Source: Paenibacillus tuaregi
GTDB lineage: Bacteria > Bacillota > Bacilli > Paenibacillales > Paenibacillaceae
Reading direction: 5' to 3'
Length of the DNA: 64,000 nt
NCBI RefSeq assembly: GCF_900086655.1
Contig: NZ_LT575476.1
Location: 4,651,405-4,715,404, forward strand
Part shown: positions 51,184 to 59,424 of the stretch, in pieces
Numbering within the stretch: the stretch's first letter is position 1
Layout of the letters: every line of letters begins with the position of its first letter
Program-made: the position numbers and the translations under genes
Notes under the pieces: generated by a model
Seen by the model: the letters and a program-made list of their open reading frames with translations, nothing else
The model's database searches: none
Told to the model about the DNA's origin: nothing

Positions 51184-51783
51184 TTATCGTTCAGATGATA
51201 GGACACAGAACTGCTCAATGATTTGCTTTTTCATTTCCTCAACAGGGTACTTCTCGGGATATATGGACATCATTAGCATCGTACCGTGCAGAGTGGACGA
51301 GAAGTATAGTGATTTTAATGGCGCATTCGCACCCTCCAGCTCCGCAAACATCCCGCACTGCACCTCAAATTGTTCGGCCATCGCTTCATTGAGCATTTGG
51401 CTGTATTTGGACAGAACTTGATCTTCTTCAGGCTGTGTCTGTAAATGTAAATAAAACCGGTACACCTTGGGCCGCTGCCCAACATTATCAAGAGCACCCT
51501 CAATGATGTGTTTCAACTGTTCAGCTGGGGAACTTAGGGCGGCAGCTGTCTGCATCACTTGGGTGATTTCATCGACCCGGCAGAGAACCATCTCGTTTAA
51601 GAGCTCCTCTTTTCCCTTGTAGTAATTGTAAAGCAATCCTTTGGAAACACCGGCTCTTTTGGCTATATCATCAATCGAAGCATCATGGTACCCCCGCTCG
51701 ATAAAAACCTCCATTGCCGCATTTCGAATATTCTCTTTGGTGGTTTGCCGAATTCGGTCGTTCTCTTCCCGTGTTCTTGGCAT
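51184..51783 (-). CDS. TetR-family repressor between two hydrolase genes
   Basis: A 199-residue repressor. The helix-turn-helix is at about residues 18-62 (IDDIAKRAGVSKGLLYNYYK). The C-terminal ligand domain is not specific enough to name. It starts three bases after the upstream hydrolase gene and is translationally coupled; its own ribosome binding site is weak. It probably represses the operon through TGACTGAACGTACAGTCA at 52600-52617, releasing it when the hydrolases' substrate is present. Confidence 0.9.
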   Translation of the reverse strand: MPRTREENDRIRQTTKENIRNAAMEVFIERGYHDASIDDIAKRAGVSKGLLYNYYKGKEELLNEMVLCRVDEITQVMQTAAALSSPAEQLKHIIEGALDNVGQRPKVYRFYLHLQTQPEEDQVLSKYSQMLNEAMAEQFEVQCGMFAELEGANAPLKSLYFSSTLHGTMLMMSIYPEKYPVEEMKKQIIEQFCVLSSER

Positions 51784-51786
51784 TAA

Positions 51787-52545
51787 TCAAATTTTCCCTT
51801 CTATAAAATCATCAATATGCCTGGCGAGCTCATCTGCATGGGTCAAAGTAAGCATGTGATCTGCCCTATCCATTTCAACAAACCGGATGGCAGGAATCCG
51901 CTTGAATTGCTCCGCAATCTTGAACATTTCCGGCCATTCAACGGTACCATGAATAAACATCGTCCTGACTGCAATCGACTCGAGCCTTTCAATTGCCGGC
52001 GGCTCAGGCCAGATGACCTCAAAACTCTTCCATTCGGTAAATACTCTTGTCATGTATTGGGTGGTCATTTCGCGAAGGAAATCCCGGTGAGGTCCAGCCA
52101 TTGTGATACGGTAATTGGGACCAGCCAGGGATAGCTCCACCAACCGGGATACATCTGGAGCAGCCGAATTCACCGACTCCATCCACCCGGTATATTCCGG
52201 GGACGGTACAAAACCCGTTAACCAAGGGGCTACTACAACCAGCCGCTCCACCATCGAAGGATACGTTAGCGTAAAGTCCGTCACCGCCTGACCGCCCATA
52301 GAATGGCCGATAAGAGTAACCCGCTCTAATCCCAAGTGCTCCAGCAGCATCCGCAGATCCTCCACCAGATTTATCGGTGTCTGAGGAGCAGGTGAGTGTC
52401 CGGTTCCTCGGCCATCAAACGTAATTACTTTGTAGGTTTGAGCTAACCTTGGAGCTACGTACTTCCACTCCCTCGAATCAACACCAGGGCTGTGTAACAT
52501 GACTAGCGGCAAGCCTTCTCCTTGAATTTCATAAAAAAGATCCAA
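51787..52545 (-). CDS. Alpha/beta hydrolase (first gene of operon)
   Basis: A 252-residue hydrolase with FDGRGTGHSP, the nucleophile motif GHSMGG and a late histidine in DRADHMLTLTH. The start is a TTG at 52545, with GGGAGGG seven bases upstream; no ATG is nearby. It is distinct from the downstream hydrolase, so this is not a recent tandem copy. Lactone, ester or epoxide hydrolysis is possible. Its expression should follow the TetR operator directly upstream. Confidence 0.88.
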   Translation of the reverse strand: MDLFYEIQGEGLPLVMLHSPGVDSREWKYVAPRLAQTYKVITFDGRGTGHSPAPQTPINLVEDLRMLLEHLGLERVTLIGHSMGGQAVTDFTLTYPSMVERLVVVAPWLTGFVPSPEYTGWMESVNSAAPDVSRLVELSLAGPNYRITMAGPHRDFLREMTTQYMTRVFTEWKSFEVIWPEPPAIERLESIAVRTMFIHGTVEWPEMFKIAEQFKRIPAIRFVEMDRADHMLTLTHADELARHIDDFIEGKI

Positions 52546-52599
52546 GATAAGTCCCTCCCCGTTTTACGTACTAAATATCTGCAAGTGTAGTTTAACTTA

Positions 52600-52617
52600 T
52601 GACTGAACGTACAGTCA
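52600..52617. promoter_or_regulatory. TetR operator of the hydrolase operon
   Basis: TGACTG-AACGTA-CAGTCA pairs over 16 of 18 positions and overlaps a TTGACT -35-like hexamer on the minus strand. This resembles known TetR-family sites built on TGACTGAACGTTCAGTCA. Confidence 0.78.
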
Positions 52618-52746
52618 ATACAAAAATGACCCCCTCCACAAGCGGAAACTGGATGGAAGCTGCCAAGGGCACCCTCAAGTCCCCAGATGTCAACAGTCTC
52701 ACAAAAAACAGGAACTTTATTGCCCGTTTTCGAATTACCTGACCAT

Positions 52747-54024
52747 TCAGCTTACTTGGAGTTTTCTCAGGATTTCGAGTAAAATGACGTTCAAACTGAC
52801 CCATACTCCACCAAATACATATCCTGCAGCAACATCGCTAGGAAATTGGACCTGGAAATAAATCCGGCTTACTCCAACAAGCAGACATATGAGAATAACC
52901 ACAACAGCAACCAAGAACCGTATGACCCTCTGGCCGTAATGCCGCAGCAGCAAAAAAGCGGAAAAACCGCAAACGGTAATCGATGTGAGCGTTTCTTTGC
53001 TGGGAAAGGTATTAAATAACTGATACCCCGCTGCCACCGGACCTGGGCGGTGAAATAGAACACGCAGCCCTTCATCAAGCAACTCTCCTCCGATCACCAC
53101 CCAAAGCAAAAATGACAGCTCCAGCAGTTTTTCGCGGGCTGTAAGGGCAATCCATACTGCTGAAACAACAATAAGAGGTCCATACAAATATATTGAGCCT
53201 AATTTGGCAAAAAAGATCATCGGAACCTGCCAATGGGGTCCAAATACCGTGAGAACGAGAAAGGTGGCAACCTCATCAAATCGGTTAAATTCATGGGCCA
53301 GAAAGTCCTGAATGAGTCCCAGCATCAGGGAAACGAACATAACAAACGCGGCAAACGCAGCCAGAACCAAAAACCTGACTTTACCAAGCGAATGAAAACG
53401 CTGTACCCCTTGGGTAAGCAGCGTCATAATGGATGCGAGTACCCGCTGCTTATACCTCTTATAGATATAGAACGCCATAGTCAGCAAAGCAGAGGCAATC
53501 CCGAAGATGAGCATATAGTGGTTCACCGTACTATGATACATCTCCCATTTTGGCCCAAGCACCCTACCGAGCGAAATAAATAGACTGACCCAAAAGATTG
53601 CGCCGGGATACGCATACATGGCATATTTGCGAAATGGCAGGCGGGTTATCCCACAGAAATATCCGGTGATATGCCGGACCCCCGGAATGAAATAAGCGAT
53701 AAACAATAATTTGTTTCCGAATTTTTCGAACCAGAGCGTCATCCTTGCCAGCTGCTCTTCACTCATATGAATGCGATGACCATACTTCGTTATGAAGGGT
53801 TGACCCAACCGGTAACCGACCCAGTAAGAAAGGGTTATGCCGGCTGATACGCCGGCACCCGCTGTTACGATACTAAGCAGCCAGTTTAATTTCCTTTCAA
53901 AAACAAACAGTCCGGTATAACTCATCATCATTTCACCTGGGAGGGGTAAAGCAAGCATTTCAAGAAATAAGGCTATGAAGATCAGTCCGTATCCGTAATG
54001 TGCAAGCCAAGTCAATATATCCAT
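52747..54024 (-). CDS. DedA-PAP2 fusion membrane protein with degenerate phosphatase motifs
   Basis: A 425-residue polytopic membrane protein. Residues 1 to about 195 form a DedA/VTT domain (LPLPGEMMM, FIPGVRHITGYFCG), thought to move phospholipids across the membrane. Residues about 215-425 form a PAP2-like domain. In active PAP2 enzymes, motif 2 is PSGH and motif 3 is SRxxxxxHxxxD. Here motif 2 reads PSKE (341-344) and motif 3 has Gln393 in place of the histidine, while motif 1 reads RVLFHRPGP rather than KxxxxxxRP. Both catalytic histidines are therefore lost. AAGGAGGGG precedes the ATG. A lipid-binding rather than hydrolytic second domain is inferred. Confidence 0.88.
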   Translation of the reverse strand: MDILTWLAHYGYGLIFIALFLEMLALPLPGEMMMSYTGLFVFERKLNWLLSIVTAGAGVSAGITLSYWVGYRLGQPFITKYGHRIHMSEEQLARMTLWFEKFGNKLLFIAYFIPGVRHITGYFCGITRLPFRKYAMYAYPGAIFWVSLFISLGRVLGPKWEMYHSTVNHYMLIFGIASALLTMAFYIYKRYKQRVLASIMTLLTQGVQRFHSLGKVRFLVLAAFAAFVMFVSLMLGLIQDFLAHEFNRFDEVATFLVLTVFGPHWQVPMIFFAKLGSIYLYGPLIVVSAVWIALTAREKLLELSFLLWVVIGGELLDEGLRVLFHRPGPVAAGYQLFNTFPSKETLTSITVCGFSAFLLLRHYGQRVIRFLVAVVVILICLLVGVSRIYFQVQFPSDVAAGYVFGGVWVSLNVILLEILRKLQVS

Positions 54025-54103
54025 GAATTCCCCTCCTTTTCCAATAGTTTGTTCGTTATTGCCAAATTAAATCCACTTTCCTTGATTTGAGGAAGCCGAC
54101 AAG

Positions 54104-54149
54104 ATACAAAGACACTCCTGACATAATGTTGTCAGGAGTGTCTTTGTAT
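54104..54149. repeat. Perfect 20-bp stem palindrome in a divergent promoter region
   Basis: ATACAAAGACACTCCTGACA (54104-54123), the 6-base loop TAATGT and its exact complement (54130-54149). A TATAAT hexamer (54147-54152) overlaps the right arm and points toward the VOC gene. No T-run follows, and both flanking genes start away from it, so it is not a normal terminator. Confidence 0.85.
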
Positions 54150-54203
54150 AATCAGAATCAACCTTAAGTATTCACCATGTCATTATTGAAAGGATGATTT
54201 CTT

Positions 54204-54608
54204 TTGAATTTCGCTTCTGTGCGTATTATTACTAACGACTTGGATCGACTTGTCACGTTCTATGAACAAGTCACAGGTGTTTCGGCTGAGCGCCCCGCGC
54301 CAGTCTTCGCTGAGTTCGTCCTGCCATCCTGTACTCTGGCGATCGGCCACTCCCAGACAGTGCAGCTGTTCGGCGCTGGTTCCGTACGCGCCGCCGACAA
54401 CCACAGCGTAATCATCGAGTTTCGCGTCAATGATGTCGATGCCGAATATGTACGCCTGAAACCATTTGTAAACGAGTGGGTGCAAGAACCCACCACGATG
54501 CCCTGGGGAAATCGCTCTGCACTGTTACGCGACCCTGACGGCAACCTCGTAAACCTCTTCGCGCCGTTCACCAAGGAAGCGCTTGATCGATTCAAGGACA
54601 GACCTTGA
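54204..54608 (+). CDS. VOC (glyoxalase/bleomycin-resistance) family protein
   Basis: A 134-residue single-domain VOC protein (SVRIITNDLDRLVTFYEQVTG at the start, GNRSALLRDPDGNLVNLFAP at the end). The start is a TTG with AAAGGA upstream. The metal-ligand pattern is incomplete for glyoxalase, so a binding or resistance role is as likely as catalysis. Its coding sequence is more GC-rich and uses more CGC/GCC/GTC codons than its neighbours, which may point to transfer from a higher-GC donor. It is monocistronic. Confidence 0.85.
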   Translation: MNFASVRIITNDLDRLVTFYEQVTGVSAERPAPVFAEFVLPSCTLAIGHSQTVQLFGAGSVRAADNHSVIIEFRVNDVDAEYVRLKPFVNEWVQEPTTMPWGNRSALLRDPDGNLVNLFAPFTKEALDRFKDRP

Positions 54609-54650
54609 CTGACAGTGTCCCTGCACTAAGCGGACTATAGTGTTCGCCCC

Positions 54651-54701
54651 TGCAAAAGCCCCGACTTGGAATATTAGGAATTCCAAGCCGGGGCTTTTGC
54701 A
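54651..54701. terminator. Very long hairpin terminator
   Basis: TGCAAAAGCCCCG (54651-54663) pairs with CGGGGCTTTTGCA (54689-54701), with an inner 8-bp CTTGGAAT/ATTCCAAG stem. T-rich sequence follows on plus (CTCTTTTGG). It serves the convergent VOC and GMC genes. Confidence 0.85.
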
Positions 54702-54724
54702 CTCTTTTGGATAGGAATACTCGC

Positions 54725-56353
54725 TTACTCTTCATTTCCCTCATGCCGGGGACTTTTTCTATTGCGATTAGGATCTTTCTTATCCAATAATAGCAGTTGC
54801 CTGGCAATTGTATAACCTATAAGGAATGCAGGTGCTGAAACATTACCGTCCACCGTAAATGGAATAATAGAAGCATCGGCAACAATTAAATCCTTCACCC
54901 CGTGCACGTTCCCCCTTCGATCAACAACTCCTCCTCTATTTAAAGGGGCCATACGTAATGAACCCTGCTGGTGATGATTATGGTCAAAGTTCTCTTTAAT
55001 AAACTCCTCCAATTTCAAATCATCATCAATGGTATCGGTTGTTGGTGAAATAAGCTGGTACGAGGGGTCGATGGACGCGAGCTCTGCCGCTATGTTTTTA
55101 ACATAAATTCTGTAGATATTTTTTACTGCCTCCATGTCATCCGGGTTGGCCAGAAATCCTTCATCAGCAAGCACAATTTTTAGTGGATCATTATTTTGGA
55201 TTTTAATGAAGCCCCGGCTCTTGGGACGTAAGTACAGAATTGCCAAGGTTAAATTGCTGCCAGAACCAATGCCAATAAGTTGAACAGCCCGACGGTTTCC
55301 ATTAGCCTCTGTAGGATCAGGCAAAAAAGCGCCCCCTGTATAAAGAGCATTCGGATCATTCGCAGGCAGGGCGTTATCATTTGGATTGGTTGTGAAAACC
55401 GCAAAGTTAAGCGTATGATTCCTCAACCTCTGGCCTACGTTTGAATTATTAAAAATAACAGGGACACCTGCTTTTTTCAGCAGTGCAGCCGGTCCGATTC
55501 CAGACAGCATAAGCAGTTGAGCGCTATTAATGCCTGCTGATAAAATGACCTTTTTCCGTGCGTAGGCGCGCATGCGCTTCCCTTCCTTAAGGAATTCCAC
55601 TCCTGAAGCACGCTTATTGGCAAAAAGCACACGTAAAGCCGTCGATTTAAAGAATACTCTTAGCTGCCTGCCGTTTACACCGCGACCGGAAGGAGTCATG
55701 ATGTCCGGGGAGAAAAAGGCCGTTGAAGAATTCTCCCTGCGACCGCTCGGATCTTGATACAATTGCCACCGGGTAAAAGGACCAAGAGAGGTTTTAGGGT
55801 CATTATAATCAAGAATCTCCGGAAAACCTGTTGCCTGCTCTATAGCCGCAGTGAGCTTTTCAGCCATAGACGTTGGATGTTCTGGAGCTTGCCTGATATC
55901 GATCCGTCCACGGAATCCCCGTGCTCCTGGGTTATTAGTTTCACCGTTATACTTTTCTAATCTCTTGAACCGGCGTATCGCCCGTCTGGGTGACCAAAGC
56001 GGGCCCAAAAGCTTTTCCCATTCTCTAAAAACAGCTGATGTAGGCCGTACATACTGTTCCCCGTTAATCGAAGACCCCCCACCTAAGAGCCGTCCTGTGG
56101 TCCATTCAAATGCTCGTTCATCCAGTCCTTCTTGGGGAATGCCTTCCCCTTGCCAAAAGTATTGGGGGAAAAATTGTTCCTCCAACTCAGGCGCAAATGT
56201 AGAATCCCTAATCGGTTTATCTTTATCGTTGTTCTCGCCGGCTTCCAAGACAAGAACCGATGATTGTTTATTATCACTAAGTAATTTTGCGATGACTGCA
56301 CCAGCCGGACCTGTTCCTACGACAATGTAATCAAAGGTCAATTTCCTATTCAT
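54725..56353 (-). CDS. GMC-family FAD oxidoreductase
   Basis: A 542-residue flavoenzyme of the glucose-methanol-choline group. The FAD motif VVGTGPAGAVIAKLL starts near residue 10, GGGSSINGEQYVRP near 91 is the GMC signature, and the active site includes the His in HQQGSLRMAP and the Asn of FTVDGNVSAPAF. The ATG at 56353 with GGGGAG upstream is preferred over a TTG one codon earlier. There is no signal peptide. It oxidises an alcohol or aldehyde of unknown identity; a gluconate-2-dehydrogenase-type small subunit is not adjacent. Confidence 0.9.
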   Translation of the reverse strand: MNRKLTFDYIVVGTGPAGAVIAKLLSDNKQSSVLVLEAGENNDKDKPIRDSTFAPELEEQFFPQYFWQGEGIPQEGLDERAFEWTTGRLLGGGSSINGEQYVRPTSAVFREWEKLLGPLWSPRRAIRRFKRLEKYNGETNNPGARGFRGRIDIRQAPEHPTSMAEKLTAAIEQATGFPEILDYNDPKTSLGPFTRWQLYQDPSGRRENSSTAFFSPDIMTPSGRGVNGRQLRVFFKSTALRVLFANKRASGVEFLKEGKRMRAYARKKVILSAGINSAQLLMLSGIGPAALLKKAGVPVIFNNSNVGQRLRNHTLNFAVFTTNPNDNALPANDPNALYTGGAFLPDPTEANGNRRAVQLIGIGSGSNLTLAILYLRPKSRGFIKIQNNDPLKIVLADEGFLANPDDMEAVKNIYRIYVKNIAAELASIDPSYQLISPTTDTIDDDLKLEEFIKENFDHNHHQQGSLRMAPLNRGGVVDRRGNVHGVKDLIVADASIIPFTVDGNVSAPAFLIGYTIARQLLLLDKKDPNRNRKSPRHEGNEE

Positions 56354-56421
56354 CAAAGCTCCCCTTGTTATATGGACTACTGTCAGAATATTGCTTCTCC
56401 CTGTCCTAAGTTCCTGAGCGG

Positions 56422-56513
56422 AATCAAAAAAGATCCGCCTCTGGCGGACCGGTTGTCATTTGCAGCTGGGGGATAACATCAGCATGAAAAAGCGACCTCC
56501 CACGGCCGCTTCT
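56422..56513 (-). terminator. Two tandem terminators between the DUF1259 and GMC genes
   Basis: On the minus strand, AGCGGCC...GGTCGCT with TTTTT (56486-56513) is followed by GTCCGCC-AGA-GGCGGAT with TTTTTT (56422-56447). Together they isolate the DUF1259 transcript from the GMC gene. Confidence 0.8.
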
Positions 56514-56611
56514 CTCAAGGTACTATCAAATTATACAACTAACTATGTGCTCTTCTTTAATCTACTATTGATTCCATTGCGGCGAATGAAGTGCTTGCGC
56601 TTAACAAACAA

Positions 56612-57031
56612 TTAGCCTAAGAAAGCAATGGAGCGTTTGACTTTCTTTGCAAATGCAATGGGATCATCGATCGACTCCCAGTGAACATACATCAGACGCG
56701 GTTTATCAAACAACCAGTGATTATGAACTGCCGTTACTTTAATCCCGTTATTCCGAAGATTTGTCAGCAGCCGGTTTACTTGACCTTGGAAGAGAGCCGT
56801 CTCTCCTAAACAGAGTGCACGACCTGAGCTGTTCAGGGATTCGAATGAGAATAGTTGGTAGCGGACCAAAGGAGAAGTGGTACGTCTTCCTAAAATCGTT
56901 GCATTAATTCTCCGATTTCTGGACACAAAACAAACCGGACCTTTTGTAATTTCATGCTCCGTTCCACCTAAAATAGTTGAAAATTGGTTACATAGTTTTT
57001 TAAAGCGAGGACTTGCTTTAACTTCTGCCAT
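56612..57031 (-). CDS. DUF1259 (LppY/LpqO-like) protein, copy 2
   Basis: A 139-residue soluble protein of the DUF1259 family. The hallmark region GETALFQGQVNRLLTNLR, then VTAVHNHWL and MYVHWES, carries clustered histidines that could bind a metal. It shares well over half of its C-terminal residues with the neighbouring copy, so the two arose by tandem duplication. GAGAGG precedes the ATG. DUF1259 proteins have no established function. Here two copies follow a TetR gene and could be its targets. Confidence 0.85.
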   Translation of the reverse strand: MAEVKASPRFKKLCNQFSTILGGTEHEITKGPVCFVSRNRRINATILGRRTTSPLVRYQLFSFESLNSSGRALCLGETALFQGQVNRLLTNLRNNGIKVTAVHNHWLFDKPRLMYVHWESIDDPIAFAKKVKRSIAFLG

Positions 57032-57085
57032 ACGAAATCATCCTCTCATTAAATGATTTAAACTCAGGCCGATAGCTCAACGGTA

Positions 57086-57505
57086 TTAACCTAAAAATTT
57101 TATGGATTCTTTTGTTTTTCTTGCAAAGGCAACAGGATTATCAATGGATTCCCAATGCATATACATTAAGCGGGGTTGTTCGTTGAGCCAATGGTTATGA
57201 ACCGCGGTTACTTTAATCCCGCGCTTACGGAGATTTGACATCAATCGATTAACCTGATTTTGATGTACGGCAGTCTCACCCAAACAGAGGGCACGGCCCG
57301 ACTTATCAAGCGACTCAAAGGAAAACATTTGCATTTGAACCAAAGGGGAACGTGTTCTTTTTCCCAAGATAGTCTCTTTCAGATTCGTCATCCGGGTGAC
57401 AAAGCAAACCGGGCCTGCTTCAACCTCCGATTCGCCTCCTAATATTTTTCCAAATTGCATACACAGTCTTTTGAATTGTGAGCTAACCTTAACTTTTTCC
57501 GCCAT
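57086..57505 (-). CDS. DUF1259 (LppY/LpqO-like) protein, copy 1
   Basis: A 139-residue paralogue of the downstream gene. Conserved blocks are SGRALCLGETA, QVNRLMSNLRKRGIKVTAVH, HWLNEQPRLMYMHWESID and a shared C-terminal FLG. The ATG at 57505 with AAAGGAGG upstream is preferred over one seven codons earlier. The N-terminal thirds differ more (KVKVSSQFKRLCMQF here), so the copies may have begun to specialise. The pair is separated by 54 bases and is probably one transcript. Confidence 0.85.
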   Translation of the reverse strand: MAEKVKVSSQFKRLCMQFGKILGGESEVEAGPVCFVTRMTNLKETILGKRTRSPLVQMQMFSFESLDKSGRALCLGETAVHQNQVNRLMSNLRKRGIKVTAVHNHWLNEQPRLMYMHWESIDNPVAFARKTKESIKFLG

Positions 57506-57562
57506 TCCAAGTCCTCCTTTAATCAAATTCTAAGTATTCTATGATCAAAGAGGAGGATTGTA

Positions 57563-57631
57563 TTGGACCAATTACTTATGTTGAACACAATCTTTGAGAA
57601 GCTGGCAAAGGATCACCAAGAGCTCACTTGA
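57563..57631 (+). CDS. Candidate 22-residue small ORF with strong ribosome binding site
   Basis: AGGAGG (57551-57556) stands six bases before a TTG that opens a 22-codon frame. The product contains LNTIFEKLAKDHQELT, which reads like an ordinary amphipathic helix rather than random sequence. The frame ends antisense to the last codons of the TetR gene. It is either a small protein or the stump of a gene truncated by rearrangement. No homologue is recognised. Confidence 0.35.
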   Translation: MDQLLMLNTIFEKLAKDHQELT

Positions 57632-58202
57632 GATGCAAACCAATACCGTTCATTACATAGGAATGAACAACGTTTACAAGGAAATCGGCTCGATCCATTT
57701 CCCCATCCTTTAACCAGCAGTGGGCAGCACCATAAATCGCGGAGCCCGTCATGGCCGAAATGATTTTTAAATGGTGGTTGACTTCCATTTGGTGGATATT
57801 TCCTTTTAAAAATATATTTTCTATCGTTTGCTGCAGCAGATGTTTTATTTTATCATCAACGATCTTAGCAATAGACTTGGAATCCATTCTGCATATCTTG
57901 TAAAAGTCAACGATATAACGATAGGTCAGCAGGATCAGCTGGTCGCATACTTCCCCTGTAAACTCCTTCGCATTCGCCACATCTTCCGGGATCATCCCGC
58001 GAAAAGCCTGTTCTATGGTCTCTTCCAGCAAAGCATATTTATCTTCATAATGCGTATAAAAGGTAGCTCGATTAATGGTAGCTTTTTGTGCTATATCTTT
58101 TACGGATATGGATTCAAATCCTCTACTCCGCAACAATTCTCTAAATGATTCCATTATCAACTGTCGTGTACGCAAAACTCTTGGATCTTGCAGATTAACC
58201 AT
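57624..58202 (-). CDS. TetR-family regulator beside DUF1259 and ketopantoate-reductase-like genes
   Basis: A 192-residue repressor with the helix-turn-helix at about residues 25-65 (VKDIAQKATINRATFYTHYE) and a C-terminal helical domain resembling the TetR_C_11/AcrR-like group. Of three nearby in-frame ATGs, 58202 has the best spacing from GGGGG. Two GTTGTTTAAGCAAC-type sites (58242 and 58319) lie between it and the divergent reductase gene, so it probably controls both directions and perhaps the DUF1259 pair downstream. Confidence 0.9.
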   Translation of the reverse strand: MVNLQDPRVLRTRQLIMESFRELLRSRGFESISVKDIAQKATINRATFYTHYEDKYALLEETIEQAFRGMIPEDVANAKEFTGEVCDQLILLTYRYIVDFYKICRMDSKSIAKIVDDKIKHLLQQTIENIFLKGNIHQMEVNHHLKIISAMTGSAIYGAAHCWLKDGEMDRADFLVNVVHSYVMNGIGLHLK

Positions 58203-58241
58203 ATCCATATCCCCCTTCTTAAACATCAAAAATCACAATGT

Positions 58242-58332
58242 GTTGTCTAAGCAACCTTTCCCTAGGTTTGTCTGTTGAATTCACATGAACCCTGCAATAA
58301 TATGTTACAGACGACAGTGTTGTTTAAGCAAC
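58242..58332. promoter_or_regulatory. Divergent promoter region with two GTTGTYTAAGCAAC operators
   Basis: GTTGTCTAAGCAAC (58242-58255) and GTTGTTTAAGCAAC (58319-58332) are 77 bp apart. A promoter TTGAAT (58275-58280), 17 bases, TAATAT (58298-58303) drives the reductase gene, with the second site just after its start point. The first site lies before the TetR gene. Looping or dual repression is possible. Confidence 0.75.
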
Positions 58333-58364
58333 TTATGACTAAATTCGCTGAAAGGAACGAACAA

Positions 58365-59258
58365 ATGAACATCCATCAAGACAGACTCCTAATTGTTGGT
58401 GCCGGTGTGATTGGCAGTGTATACGCTCTGCGATTTGCGCAGTACGGACTGGACGTAACCATGCTTGCGCGTGGACACAGGCTGGATGTATTGAAGAAGG
58501 ACGGGCTGAGATACAACGATAACGGGAAGATCAAGCAGATATCCATCAAGACGATAGAAAAGCTTGAAAACGATGATATTTATGATTACATTTTTGTTCC
58601 TGTACGTTATGATCAGGCCGAATCTGCACTAACTTTGATTAAGAATAACCAGAGCAGAACCATTGTGACCTTGACCAACACCGTTGGATATGATGACTGG
58701 CTTGAAATTGTGGGTGACCGTCTACTCCCAGGATTCCCGGGTGCGGGTGGGGACATAAAAGAGGACGTTCTCTACGCCCAATTCGGATCGGAAAAGCATC
58801 AAGGGACCATCTTCGGTGAAATAAATGGACGGATAACCGAAAGAGTGCGAGAACTTGCTCATATATTTAAGTCAGTGGATTTGCATTATGAAATCCAACA
58901 AGACATTCTGGCATTCCATATTTCGCATACTGCGATAGCTATCACCAACAAATATTTCTATACCCATGACGGAATGGTCGATTTAGAGACAGCGAGAAGT
59001 GCAGACATTCTCATTAAGATCGCAGCCGATATTAAACAAAACATTCACCTGTTAGAGCAAAACGGAATTCCGGTAATCCCACCTGAAACGAAGAGGATGA
59101 CGGAATTGTCAGACAACGATATTATTTCCGGGTACCGTCAGATGCTGAGTAATGACTTTATCATTGATGTAAAGCTGGGGAACCATGCTATCCGTCAAAA
59201 AGCAGAAATCATGCTGCTTGATGAGATGTTTCACAAAAAGCTGTCTATCCAGCGATAA
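58365..59258 (+). CDS. Ketopantoate reductase family protein (PanE/ApbA-like)
   Basis: A 297-residue NADPH-dependent oxidoreductase. The cofactor motif IVGAGVIGSVYALR is at residues 8-21, followed by VTMLARGHRLD and the FVPVRYDQ segment of the N-terminal PanE domain. The C-terminal helical domain is divergent, so it may reduce another 2-oxo acid rather than ketopantoate. The ATG at 58365 with AAAGGA upstream is chosen; the longer frame runs through the operator. It is controlled from the shared region with TetR. Confidence 0.85.
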   Translation: MNIHQDRLLIVGAGVIGSVYALRFAQYGLDVTMLARGHRLDVLKKDGLRYNDNGKIKQISIKTIEKLENDDIYDYIFVPVRYDQAESALTLIKNNQSRTIVTLTNTVGYDDWLEIVGDRLLPGFPGAGGDIKEDVLYAQFGSEKHQGTIFGEINGRITERVRELAHIFKSVDLHYEIQQDILAFHISHTAIAITNKYFYTHDGMVDLETARSADILIKIAADIKQNIHLLEQNGIPVIPPETKRMTELSDNDIISGYRQMLSNDFIIDVKLGNHAIRQKAEIMLLDEMFHKKLSIQR

Positions 59259-59370
59259 CAATCTGGATTATTTTGGGCTGTAAAATAGTCTCTTGTCTCC
59301 CAGATTAGATGGTTCTTCTGCTGATCAAGCTCTAAATTTTAACTTCATGTGTTGTCTCTATTAAAAAACT

Positions 59371-59397
59371 AAAGATCCGCTTGGTTAGCGGATCTTT
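59371..59397. terminator. Terminator between reductase and MBL genes
   Basis: A perfect stem AAAGATCCGCT/AGCGGATCTTT around TGGTT serves the convergent genes. Confidence 0.88.
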
Positions 59398-59424
59398 AAT
59401 ACAAAATTATGGCTCCCTATACTC

